NCBI RefSeq assembly: GCF_017581965.1
Contig: NZ_JAGEVF010000006.1
Location: 62,001-126,000 of the forward strand
Direction: 5' to 3'
Origin: Winogradskyella pelagia
GTDB taxonomy: Bacteria; Bacteroidota; Bacteroidia; Flavobacteriales; Flavobacteriaceae
DNA length: 64,000 nucleotides
Both the position numbers and the translations under genes were made by a program. The notes beneath the pieces are model-generated. The model made no database searches. It was not told where the DNA came from and worked only from the letters and a program-made list of their open reading frames with translations. Shown here piece after piece: positions 1 through 8,648 of this stretch (the first letter of the stretch is position 1; each line of letters opens with the position of its first letter).

Positions 1-1
1 T

Positions 2-727
2 GAAGCCAGCAACAATCATACAAAAGCTCTTGAAAAGAAAGCAGAAGTAGAAACTAGATTAGACGAGCAATATGCCTTATTAAAACAGGCACGTCAGGCT
101 CTAGATGAGGTGGCAGATAAACAATCTACTGAATACTCTGAAGCTCTGGAGCGAGTAACTCAATTAGAGCAGAAAGTTGAAGAGTTAGAAGGATTGAAGA
201 ATGCATATACCACTTTAGCTGCTTCCAAGGATAGTTTTGTGCATAAACATAATCTCACGATTAAGGTATTGACCTCGTTGAGAAGTAATTTGCAAACACA
301 TAGGGCAAAACTTAAAAGTGATACCGACGAAAGGTTAAAGTATTACGATGGTTATGTTGTTGCACTTAAGGCCAGAACAGACCAAGAGTTTGCAGCTATT
401 TTAGAGCATTTAGGCGTAAAAACAGACGAACATATAGGAGAGACCCTTGCAGCAATGCATACGGCTAGCGCCAAAGCACGTCAAGAAATGATGGATAACA
501 TTCCCGTTCATGAAAAAGTAATGCAAGGTGTGTACAGTAGTTATGCCGAAGCGCTACAAGAAATCCGTAATAAAGATGGTGAAATTCAAAAGAATTTTGC
601 AGATCGCTACGGTATTGATATGAAAGAAATATTTGATGCTTACTATAATGCAGATGATACTGCAGTAGAAAGTAGTGGCGAGGAACCTAAAAAGTCAGAA
701 ACCAAGGAGGACGATCTACTTTCGTAA
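2..727 (+). CDS. Coiled-coil protein of unknown function, 5' truncated by window edge
   Basis: The reading frame is open from base 2 with no start codon that must be used, so the true start lies upstream of the window; the GTG at 110 is only the first in-window start-like codon. The visible 241 residues are rich in Glu, Lys, Ala and Leu and read as long coiled coil, followed by an acidic tail with several Glu-Asp runs before the stop at 727. No signal peptide, membrane segment or catalytic motif is visible in the part present. It leads a run of eight co-directional genes ending at 8599 (70 bases to the next gene). Function unknown; a structural or scaffold role is an inference from the coiled coil alone. 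Confidence 0.85.
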   Translation, partial: EASNNHTKALEKKAEVETRLDEQYALLKQARQALDEVADKQSTEYSEALERVTQLEQKVEELEGLKNAYTTLAASKDSFVHKHNLTIKVLTSLRSNLQTHRAKLKSDTDERLKYYDGYVVALKARTDQEFAAILEHLGVKTDEHIGETLAAMHTASAKARQEMMDNIPVHEKVMQGVYSSYAEALQEIRNKDGEIQKNFADRYGIDMKEIFDAYYNADDTAVESSGEEPKKSETKEDDLLS

Positions 728-797
728 TTTTTAAGGATTATTTCAATAAATTAATATTGGCCGTTGGCAATGCTAACAGCTTAAGCGCAAAGTATCA

Positions 798-1844
798 ATG
801 ATTGTAACGCCACTAGATTCAGCAGTATTAGACTCTAAAGAACAGTATGTGTTTTATCACAAAATGATAGATTTCACACTGAAAGAGTTAATTGTAGCTG
901 TTCAGGCCAATAAAATTTGCAATGATCAAGAAATCCAGCTGTTTAAACAATATTGTGACCTTTTATTGTACTCCATTGAGGCCATGAGAGTTAAATACAT
1001 GTATGACGATGAGGAAAATATGAAGGTGGATTTAACAGATTCTGGTTTTCCTAATTATTTGGAGTTTAGATATCTGTTTAATGATTTAGGGCTACGAGAG
1101 GAATTTTTGGGAAAGTTGACACCAGTGGAAGATTTAAAAACTGAATTTTTAGATACCTTAATGCGTAAAAAGCAGCTCGTTTCCAAACGAAAGTTATTCC
1201 AGGCGGCTTCAATCGTATATTATTCATCAGCAAAAAAGGAGTATATCTTTAATCGGTTTGTTCAAGGAAAAATCATTAAATCTTTAGAGCATTCTGATGG
1301 AGATTATATGGTAAGCTGGAGTTTCTATGATGTTACGCAAAATAGGCCTTTCATATGCTTTATGTACTTCAACTATGATGGTAGAAACGTTATGGATTAC
1401 AAAGATGAAATTTATAAAGTATTAAAAAGTGTTGCTGATAGGGAGATGAATTTAGATACAATGGCCTATGGTATAGACAAAAGATTGCCAAAAGTATTAC
1501 CAAAACAGATTAAAAGGATTGATTTAGGACCAATACACAATGTTTTTGCTAAGGATGAGAATGAAGTAACCCATGCAATTTTAGATGGAATTTCAAAAAA
1601 AACCATACCGCTAGAAGCCTATGCCATTTCTTTTAAAATAAGCGAATTAAAATCTAAGAGCGAATTTAAAGAAGGCGGATTTTTTAATAAACAGATTTTT
1701 CAGAAATGGGATAGTGCTTTCAATAAATCTTACGTTTTAGCACCTCATAGAATCATACAATTACTTTATAATAAAACGCCCGAAGTCATCAATAAGTTGG
1801 CCTTACCACCAATAGAGGTCTCTAAACTAGAAATTAAAATCTAA
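798..1844 (+). CDS. Uncharacterised soluble protein, 348 aa
   Basis: An ATG-started frame of 348 codons in the same run as the coiled-coil gene upstream and the lipoprotein downstream. There is no signal peptide and no convincing membrane helix, so it is probably cytoplasmic. The first ~110 residues look helical, with many charged and aromatic residues; the remainder is mixed alpha/beta with a Tyr/Phe-rich stretch around residues 180-200. I do not recognise the family and see no catalytic motif. Context (AAA+ ATPase, membrane partners) suggests it may be a cytoplasmic component or client of the same system, which is inference only. Confidence 0.85.
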   Translation: MIVTPLDSAVLDSKEQYVFYHKMIDFTLKELIVAVQANKICNDQEIQLFKQYCDLLLYSIEAMRVKYMYDDEENMKVDLTDSGFPNYLEFRYLFNDLGLREEFLGKLTPVEDLKTEFLDTLMRKKQLVSKRKLFQAASIVYYSSAKKEYIFNRFVQGKIIKSLEHSDGDYMVSWSFYDVTQNRPFICFMYFNYDGRNVMDYKDEIYKVLKSVADREMNLDTMAYGIDKRLPKVLPKQIKRIDLGPIHNVFAKDENEVTHAILDGISKKTIPLEAYAISFKISELKSKSEFKEGGFFNKQIFQKWDSAFNKSYVLAPHRIIQLLYNKTPEVINKLALPPIEVSKLEIKI

Positions 1845-1900
1845 TTACATATATGTTAAAGCTGTAAGTAAAATATATAAACAATAAAGCACCATTTTTC

Positions 1901-2455
1901 GTGAATTTTAAACATAAATATTTAGTTATTCTCTTTGTTTCAGCAATTTTTTTATCATGCTCAGATGATGACGTGGACAATACAACAAATTTAGAAACAG
2001 CAATTGATTTGGTAACTGGCATAAATGCAAAGCAGGATACAAATTCTATATTCCAACTAGGAAACCCAAATGTTAGAATGCCTATAGGTTTTACTTCATT
2101 ATCTATTATTGCCTTTCCAAATCCTGTAAACTCTGCACTAAATATTAGTCTCTCTCAAACTAATGAGGTTATAACTAATGTTTGGTTAGTGAGGGCAAAT
2201 GCAGAGAAGATTTTTCAGGACACAGATTTTGATGCCATTTACACTGAGAATACGTATACCATTGACGAGGTTTCCCAAGCTTCAATCCAGGAATTTAATG
2301 GTTTTTCAAACAATGAAATTATTTTGAATTTAGAGGGGTTAGACACAGGATATTATCGGGTTTTCATAAAAACAGATGATAGCCTTTATTGGGATAATAT
2401 TTACGTAGATAATGATGGCGTAGACATAACTGAATTTTTTGACTTTTGGGAATAG
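1901..2455 (+). CDS. Lipoprotein with a type A sorting-domain-like fold
   Basis: GTG start at 1901; the first 20 residues form a lipoprotein signal peptide (basic start, hydrophobic core, Leu-Ser-Cys with Cys20). The mature protein begins Cys-Ser-Asp-Asp-Asp; an acidic stretch just after the Cys is linked to surface display of lipoproteins in Bacteroidetes. From about residue 68 there is an FPNPVNSALNI motif and later GLDTGYYRVFI and a DNIYV strand, which together resemble the conserved strands of type IX secretion C-terminal sorting domains (PNP, then G-x-Y-x-V). Unlike true sorting domains it is not at the very C-terminus: about 14 acidic/aromatic residues follow. It is the only clear outer-envelope member of the AAA+ operon. 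Role unknown. Confidence 0.8.
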   Translation: MNFKHKYLVILFVSAIFLSCSDDDVDNTTNLETAIDLVTGINAKQDTNSIFQLGNPNVRMPIGFTSLSIIAFPNPVNSALNISLSQTNEVITNVWLVRANAEKIFQDTDFDAIYTENTYTIDEVSQASIQEFNGFSNNEIILNLEGLDTGYYRVFIKTDDSLYWDNIYVDNDGVDITEFFDFWE

Positions 2456-2500
2456 GGAATCCTAGACCAAAAACTTAGTACCTAAACTGATAGTTTAAAC

Positions 2501-4468
2501 ATGGAACATAACTCTACATTCCCAATAAAACAAAAAGAACTGGATATGCTTCGAGATGAAGCGGCATCTTATCTTAAGTCTATTCAATGGGAACAATCCC
2601 AACGTGCAAAATCTAGAAATAATGATAATAAAGACGATTCCATTTTATTGTTCTTATCTAGAGCCAATAATGGCAGCAATGTCACAATCACTTCTGTTTC
2701 AAAAACAATTTTAGCGCTTAAAAAAAGACTTTTGCCAGAGTCGGTAGCAATTCCTATACATTTAAACCAGGCGTTGTTTGTGTTGCAAGAAGGCATTGTT
2801 CTAGGACACTGGATTAAGGATAATTATTATGATGCGTCTGGACTATCAACACTTGCTGAAAACAAAGCTGCCTTGGGCAACAAAGAACGACGTGAGTACG
2901 AAAGTAAAATGCAAACAGCTACAGCATATATGCTTTTTGCAACAGCGTATAAAATTGTACATGACTTAATGCCAATTGCTTCAGATGATTTAACGGTAAT
3001 GAAACACAAATTTGCTGGAATCCCAGAAGTTGCGCTAATGACACCTTTAAAAGGAATTTCTTGTCAGCTTTTTTATTACGATAAATACCTTAGTCATCCA
3101 GATATCATCCATTCAGACAAGGATGTTATTGATTTTACAATGGTTTATTTTCAGGCTTTAATTGATGAAATTCAATTACGCAAGAGTTCTTTGGAATTTA
3201 CAGAAACCATATTAGACAGAACTTATAAATTAGAAAACTCGGATTTTGCAGTTTCTGGCTGGGAGAACGTTTTTCAAGGCTCCGCTAAGAGTGTAGAATT
3301 TAATAAAGTTCAATTCGAAGAGATTGTAGGAAATAAGGATGCCAAACACTTTGCTAGGCGACTAACTGAGCGCATGTTAAGTTACGATTTTGAAGTACAA
3401 AAAAACCCTTTTCAAGAATTAGGAGGTTTTATGCCGGTTTTTATGGGGTATGGTATTCCAGGAACAGGTAAAAGTATGCTTATTGCAGCAATTGCAACGC
3501 GTTTAAAGGAATACACAGAACAATTGGAGATTCCGTTTTTATTTCATCCAATGCCAGATACCTTAATCTCTACATTTCAAGGGGGTTCTGCGGAAAAAAT
3601 GGTAGAATGGATGAAACCTTTACAAGACCCAACACGACTCATTTTTGCACCCATTGATGATGCAGAAAATAACTTACAAGAACGAACTACACAAGGTGTA
3701 TCTGCAGGTGTAAAAGAAGTTATAGGTGTATTTTTAAGATATACGGAAGGTGCCTATGCCATTAATTATGGTAATAGTTCGATAGGGCTTTTTACAAACC
3801 TTCCCGAGATGTTAGACAAAGCAGTTATTTCGAGGGTTCAAGGACGTTTTAAAATTGATGGAGCCCGAACAGAAAATGATTTTTTAGATCAGGATTATTT
3901 ATGGTGGAGCAGATTTGAAGAAACCTTACCACAATTTGTGAATATGAATGGTCCTAACGATTATAATTATTTAGATGACCAAGGTTTGGCAAAGTCATTA
4001 GGCGATATTTTGAAAGCTGTTGAAAAGCCTAGTGAAGAACGGGTAAATGAGGTTTTTGAAAAAGTAGAAAACAAGCACAACGAAGGAGACCATTTATTTT
4101 ATGCAGCCCTCTATAAAGAAGTGCAAAAGATATTTCCATTCTTTTCATCTCGAGATGTTAGAAATATTCAGTCGGCAATTTCTTTACGGTTAACGGATTT
4201 TGATTTGGAAAACGACTGGTTTGAAAATCCCGAAGTTTACTTTAAAAAGGACTATGAGACAAAATTCAATATGTTAAAAGAGTTGATGAAATCTAATATG
4301 AAAGGATTAAACTTCTCTGATATTAGGCGTCAAGAAGTTATTCGCTATTTAGATAATGTAGCTACAATAGCCGATACCGATTTTAAACGTAGGGTAGATA
4401 AGCGCATCACTCAAATGAATATTGAGCTTGAGGCACGAGAGCAGTTTGATAAGAATTCTCACATTTAA
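2501..4468 (+). CDS. AAA+ family ATPase, 655 aa
   Basis: Central AAA+ module with Walker A GIPGTGKS at residues 318-325 (Lys324) and a Walker B-like IFAPIDDAE at 381-389. A sensor-1-like Asn in GLFTNLPEML is followed by an Arg-containing AVISRVQGRF segment typical of the arginine-finger region. About 300 residues of mostly helical sequence precede the ATPase and about 200 helical residues follow it, an arrangement unlike FtsH, ClpX or MoxR. No membrane helix or zinc site is visible. Its stop overlaps the next start (TAATG), so it is almost certainly translationally coupled to the Nudix gene. AAA+ proteins act as ring-shaped remodelling motors; the substrate here is unknown, and the neighbours suggest an envelope- or membrane-linked process. 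Confidence 0.88.
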   Translation: MEHNSTFPIKQKELDMLRDEAASYLKSIQWEQSQRAKSRNNDNKDDSILLFLSRANNGSNVTITSVSKTILALKKRLLPESVAIPIHLNQALFVLQEGIVLGHWIKDNYYDASGLSTLAENKAALGNKERREYESKMQTATAYMLFATAYKIVHDLMPIASDDLTVMKHKFAGIPEVALMTPLKGISCQLFYYDKYLSHPDIIHSDKDVIDFTMVYFQALIDEIQLRKSSLEFTETILDRTYKLENSDFAVSGWENVFQGSAKSVEFNKVQFEEIVGNKDAKHFARRLTERMLSYDFEVQKNPFQELGGFMPVFMGYGIPGTGKSMLIAAIATRLKEYTEQLEIPFLFHPMPDTLISTFQGGSAEKMVEWMKPLQDPTRLIFAPIDDAENNLQERTTQGVSAGVKEVIGVFLRYTEGAYAINYGNSSIGLFTNLPEMLDKAVISRVQGRFKIDGARTENDFLDQDYLWWSRFEETLPQFVNMNGPNDYNYLDDQGLAKSLGDILKAVEKPSEERVNEVFEKVENKHNEGDHLFYAALYKEVQKIFPFFSSRDVRNIQSAISLRLTDFDLENDWFENPEVYFKKDYETKFNMLKELMKSNMKGLNFSDIRRQEVIRYLDNVATIADTDFKRRVDKRITQMNIELEAREQFDKNSHI

Positions 4469-5052
4469 TGAAGGTAAAGAATATAGAGCATATTACTTTA
4501 TCTAATGCTTGGGCAAATTTAAAGCGCATAGATTTTGATTACAAGTTCAAAAATGGGCAATGGAAACGTTTGTCTAGAGAGACTTATAATAGAGGTAACG
4601 GTGCGGCAATCTTACTTTTTAATAGACAAAAGCAAACAGTGATTTTAACCAAGCAATTTCGAATGCCCATATATGAAAATTCTCAAGAAGAATCCTTTTC
4701 AATAGAGGTGTGTGCAGGAGCTATTGACAATAACGATAGTGCTTTAGAAACGATTTTACGAGAAGTTAGGGAAGAAACAGGCTACATTATAAATACAGCT
4801 AACCTGGTATTATCAACCTATACCTCACCAGGAGCACTTACCGAAAAAATGTATTTATTTGTCGCATCCTATGACCATACAAATAAAGTAAACGAAGGTG
4901 GCGGCTTGTTAGAAGAAAACGAAGAATTAGAAGTGCTAGAACTTTCATTTGAGCGCGCCATTGAGATGGTGGGCTCTGGAGAGATAAGAGATGCCAAGAC
5001 TATTTTATTATTACAATATGCTCAGATTAAAAGGTTAATGCACTTATCTTAA
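4468..5052 (+). CDS. nudK: NudK-type Nudix hydrolase (GDP-mannose / ADP-ribose pyrophosphatase family)
   Basis: The 194-residue protein follows E. coli NudK along its length: the NRGNGAAILLFN strand, QFRMP loop, CAGAIDNND turn, TSPGALTE loop, EGGG segment and SGEIRDAKTILLL near the C-terminus. The Nudix box spans residues 84-106 as G-x5-D-x7-REVREETGY; the family usually has Glu where Asp90 stands, while the metal-binding REVREE core is intact. NudK hydrolyses GDP-mannose to mannose-1-phosphate and GMP; related YffH/AdpP enzymes use ADP-ribose, so substrate is inferred. The start overlaps the AAA+ stop by one base. NudK is normally a housekeeping hydrolase, so its place inside this operon is unusual. 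Confidence 0.88.
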   Translation: MKVKNIEHITLSNAWANLKRIDFDYKFKNGQWKRLSRETYNRGNGAAILLFNRQKQTVILTKQFRMPIYENSQEESFSIEVCAGAIDNNDSALETILREVREETGYIINTANLVLSTYTSPGALTEKMYLFVASYDHTNKVNEGGGLLEENEELEVLELSFERAIEMVGSGEIRDAKTILLLQYAQIKRLMHLS

Positions 5053-5072
5053 AAAAGACCAGTAAAAAATCT

Positions 5073-6308
5073 ATGGAAAAACTAAAGCAAGCCAATCTGT
5101 ATCGAAGCGAACTCATTCCGGTAAGTGGAAAGCTTGTTGAGCGTTATAATAAGTGTCTTAGAACTTTAGGCTTTTCCCAAACTAAATTACCATCCTTTTC
5201 TATTGATGGTGTTGGTTGGAGTCCTGAAATAGCTGAAGAAAGGGGAGACGTACATTATTTAAATCATGGCGATGCAAATCCGCATGGTATAATAATTTCG
5301 CCACTACAAAAGGGCAAACCGGTTTATTTACCATTTCATTCTTTTGATAGAGAAATGATGCAGCATGTGTTTAGAACTCATGGACGAAAAATTAATGATA
5401 TTACGAGAGATTCTGCCATATGTATTGATTTTGACCAAGACATTGATGTGTTCTATGAACCCTTGGATATATTAAAATACGATGATGTTAGTATTACCTT
5501 TCGGCTTATAGATAGCTTGGAAGAAAAGCAAAAAAGACAGCATGAGCTCGTAGAGAAATTTAAACATGGGAATAACTTTATTGATGAAGACATCCATAAA
5601 GAATTGCTAGACTCGGCTAAAACCTATGGCGATCTGCGCAATCGGGACTTATCCTTGCATCCTTTGCACTTTTCAACAGGTTCATTTTTTACAAGAGCTT
5701 TTGATGGTGTATACCTTTTAAGGGATTTTATTAAACCTATTTTGGTTTTTGAAAGTATAGAAGTATATAAGGAAGCCATAAAAGATACCGTACATGATGT
5801 TCTCATTTATCATATTGGTCAACCAGAATTAATTGACAAATTAAAGAACCATTTGATTATAGAATGTGATTTAGAACAGATGGTGAAAACACCAAATTAC
5901 GACAGAATTAAAAAACACGAGCTATATTCTGTCTTAGAACAAACTGAGCACCCAATCAAAGACATCTTAAATGATAAAGTGTTGCTCAAAAGCTATCTCA
6001 ATAAAATTGATATAAAAAAGCGGAAACAAGTAATGGGTGTTGAGTTATACCTTGAACGGCTTGCAAGGAGTAATGCCTATAAGATAGAGGATATGGTAAA
6101 TCAGTCGCTTTATTTTGCTTTGCACCAACCACATTCATCCTTAATGCCTAATCAGCGAGATTTAATCCACAAACTCTTAATTAACATAGCCCCTAAGGAT
6201 GTTTTATTTCTCTATTGGTACGATAAAGAACAGTTTTATAAAAGCTATGCCACATGGGATGACTCCTTTAAGGATTGGGTGATAGAGTGTATTAGTAACA
6301 ATATTTAA
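5073..6308 (+). CDS. Uncharacterised protein of the AAA+ operon, 411 aa
   Basis: ATG start 20 bases after the Nudix gene. There is no signal peptide and no membrane segment. The N-terminal half is mixed alpha/beta and contains a His-rich patch (HYLNHGDANPHG, near residues 63-74) and an FHSFDREMMQHVFRTHGRK segment; the C-terminal ~200 residues look helical. The patch could bind a metal, but no known hydrolase motif is complete. I do not recognise a characterised family; it may be one of the Bacteroidetes-specific domains of unknown function. Tight spacing ties it to the ATPase/Nudix pair. Confidence 0.85.
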   Translation: MEKLKQANLYRSELIPVSGKLVERYNKCLRTLGFSQTKLPSFSIDGVGWSPEIAEERGDVHYLNHGDANPHGIIISPLQKGKPVYLPFHSFDREMMQHVFRTHGRKINDITRDSAICIDFDQDIDVFYEPLDILKYDDVSITFRLIDSLEEKQKRQHELVEKFKHGNNFIDEDIHKELLDSAKTYGDLRNRDLSLHPLHFSTGSFFTRAFDGVYLLRDFIKPILVFESIEVYKEAIKDTVHDVLIYHIGQPELIDKLKNHLIIECDLEQMVKTPNYDRIKKHELYSVLEQTEHPIKDILNDKVLLKSYLNKIDIKKRKQVMGVELYLERLARSNAYKIEDMVNQSLYFALHQPHSSLMPNQRDLIHKLLINIAPKDVLFLYWYDKEQFYKSYATWDDSFKDWVIECISNNI

Positions 6309-6348
6309 CTTAATTAGACTAACTTTATAAGAAACTAAATCAACAATC

Positions 6349-6891
6349 ATGGGAATAGAATTAGTCATTTTCATTACCGCCATTTTGTTTGGTATATTTT
6401 TGTATTGGCGAGAGTCTAACGGAAATGGTGCATATCGTTTTTTAAATAAGATAGTTAATAGCAAGGAGCTCCAAATGGATGCAGACAATCCAAAAGGATT
6501 TGTTTACAAGCAGGCTTTTATACCAAGATTGGTCTTTGTAGTAACCTTGGTGTTAGTGGCAGCTTTAATTTTAGAATTTCTAACGCCAATTTCGGTATTC
6601 GCTAGTTATAATGGAATATCTGCCTTTGCATCTTTCGCGGTAGGAACCTTATTAGGGACTTACTTAGCAAGTTTTGTTATTAAAACCTCTCAAGTTGTTG
6701 AAGATAAAAGCGGAAGTATTGGAGATTTAGTTGAAGAAGCTGTAGATAGAGGTAAAGATTTAATAGAGGATTTGAAAACATCAGACGCTAAGGTTGTCGA
6801 AAAAGCTAAAGAAGAGATTGATAATGAGCCTAAAGCAGAAGCAGAACAGAAAAGTGCACGAGACCGTCTAAAAGATAAAGGCTTGATGTAA
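6349..6891 (+). CDS. Membrane protein with charged C-terminal tail, 180 aa
   Basis: Begins MGIELVIFITAILFGIFLYW, an N-terminal hydrophobic helix at residues 3-20. Two further hydrophobic stretches lie at about 60-78 and 83-108, so three membrane helices are likely. Residues 115-180 are a soluble, highly charged Lys/Glu/Asp-rich tail with helical character, likely cytoplasmic. No known domain is recognised. It lies 40 bases after the 411-residue protein and 19 before the next membrane gene, consistent with one transcript. It may be the membrane anchor or docking partner of the operon (inference). Confidence 0.82.
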   Translation: MGIELVIFITAILFGIFLYWRESNGNGAYRFLNKIVNSKELQMDADNPKGFVYKQAFIPRLVFVVTLVLVAALILEFLTPISVFASYNGISAFASFAVGTLLGTYLASFVIKTSQVVEDKSGSIGDLVEEAVDRGKDLIEDLKTSDAKVVEKAKEEIDNEPKAEAEQKSARDRLKDKGLM

Positions 6892-6910
6892 TGATTTCAA
6901 CAAAAGTATT

Positions 6911-8599
6911 ATGATTAAAAGGTATTGGAACAAAGGAAAAAGACAAAAACGGATAACGCTTATTGTAGCTGTCTTTCTGTTATTGGCTTTATTCTTTTTT
7001 AGAGATGATTATCAACCGGCTTTACTGTTTTTCAGAAAGTTCATTTTCATTATAATAATCAGTCTACTAGTTCTAGTTTTTGGCTTAAGACGTTTTAGAA
7101 GAACGGCAAGCACAGGAGGCAGGTTAGGTATTTTGGGAGTTTTAATTGGTTTTTTTGGGTTACTTTACCTATTAGGCTGGCATCTTCAGCTTTACGATTA
7201 TATGAAGACCTACAACGTATTCAATGATTTAAATAAAATTGAAATCAACGAATTACCATTAACACAGAATGAACGTATTCAACCTTTAAGAAATATTTTT
7301 TCAATGGCTAATGAAAGTGTAGGTGAAACTAAAGACGTGTCTTTACCGCATTTGGTTAGAGTAGACAAGGAGAATAAATGGACCATGGCTATTCAACCTA
7401 GTGAGAAATACATTATGCAGCGCATTAGTGATAATACTGAAGAGGTGTTTTCCGTGAGCAGTACTACGCCATTTCCGAGATTTTCCAACGAAAATCGTAT
7501 TCCAGTGGTATTTTCAATAGGCGAGTCTTTAAAGTTTAGTAGAAATACTTATAACGCTGTTGTACAAAGGTTCAACCCTTGGATGTTATTCAATTATGAA
7601 CCAAGTGACACCTTTTACATGAAAAATGATGACAATGAGTGGGTTCAGGTGGTAAGCCTCATTAAATGGAAAGGATTCTTTTTCCCTTATCCTACCTTTG
7701 GAGGTGTAATGGTAATAGAAAATGGAGAGCACGACTTCAACGATTACCTCGAACGCATATTAATTGGTAAGGGTACTTTTGTAAGTCCAGATGATATTAA
7801 AGACTATCCGTTTTTAAATAAACAGAACACCCTATCAGAAAAAGTCTCACAGCTGCAAGCAGAATCTCTTAAGTTCTTAGGAGGTTTTAGTGATCCATTA
7901 CCATGGAATATGGAGACAGCTGTTAAAATTCCTGTAATGCCAAAAGATCAAAATCAACAACCTTATGTTACAGATTTTAATTTTGCAGGATCTAATACCA
8001 ATGCTTATAGCGGACTTTATCATTGGTTTGGATTAGAGCCTGTAGGTAAGGAACGCACTAGTTTAAGTTATAGTGTGTTTGTCCCTGCAGACGGTAGTGA
8101 TGTTCTCTATTATTACGATCATGCCTCAAAAAAACAAGGTTATGCAGGTGTTTCCGCTATGCCCTTAAAAGTAAAAGAATCACGTAAAGAATACGATTGG
8201 GAGGCCAATTCACCTGTGGAATTTAGACCATATGTAAAGAATATAGCAGGTCGTAAGCGTATGTTCTTTCTTGGAACGGTGTCTACAATCAGTAGAACAG
8301 ATGCTCAACAATTTGATGGTTCGGCCACACCAGATTTGGTTCTTATAGACAGTGAATATCGCGATGTCATTTGGATAGATGTAAAACATCCTAGCCAATG
8401 GGATAAATCTGTTTATGATCAACTTAACGAGGCTTGGCGAGCCAGTGAGGGGATTGGATACTATTTTCAGGAGTCTCTAGAAGATAAAGATATTCCTAAG
8501 AAAGAAAATGATTCATTAAAAGAAATTCCAAAAGAAGTAGATGATAAATCAAAAATGATTGATGAACTTCAAAGAAAATTAGATTCGCTAAAAGCTTAG
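6911..8599 (+). CDS. Membrane protein with large soluble domain and C-terminal coiled coil, 562 aa
   Basis: Three hydrophobic helices lie near the N-terminus (about residues 17-33, 43-60, 72-92), bracketed by Arg/Lys-rich segments. About 420 residues of mixed, beta-rich sequence follow, ending in an acidic/Lys helix with a short heptad pattern (MIDELQRKLDSLK). The soluble part contains FFPYPTFGGVMVIENGEHDFNDYL-like segments that I cannot assign to a family. It is the last gene of the run; the next gene is convergent, starting its stop at 8649. Together with the three-helix protein before it, it suggests the operon works at the inner membrane. Confidence 0.82.
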   Translation: MIKRYWNKGKRQKRITLIVAVFLLLALFFFRDDYQPALLFFRKFIFIIIISLLVLVFGLRRFRRTASTGGRLGILGVLIGFFGLLYLLGWHLQLYDYMKTYNVFNDLNKIEINELPLTQNERIQPLRNIFSMANESVGETKDVSLPHLVRVDKENKWTMAIQPSEKYIMQRISDNTEEVFSVSSTTPFPRFSNENRIPVVFSIGESLKFSRNTYNAVVQRFNPWMLFNYEPSDTFYMKNDDNEWVQVVSLIKWKGFFFPYPTFGGVMVIENGEHDFNDYLERILIGKGTFVSPDDIKDYPFLNKQNTLSEKVSQLQAESLKFLGGFSDPLPWNMETAVKIPVMPKDQNQQPYVTDFNFAGSNTNAYSGLYHWFGLEPVGKERTSLSYSVFVPADGSDVLYYYDHASKKQGYAGVSAMPLKVKESRKEYDWEANSPVEFRPYVKNIAGRKRMFFLGTVSTISRTDAQQFDGSATPDLVLIDSEYRDVIWIDVKHPSQWDKSVYDQLNEAWRASEGIGYYFQESLEDKDIPKKENDSLKEIPKEVDDKSKMIDELQRKLDSLKA

Positions 8600-8648
8600 G
8601 AAGAGAGTTCTACCCAGAACTAGGACGATTAAAACTGAACGTTCTAAA

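Noticed and set aside
8606-8621. Inverted repeat AGTTCT/AGAACT between the operon end and hutG
   Set aside because: Only six bases long and with no T-run on either strand, so not called as a terminator.
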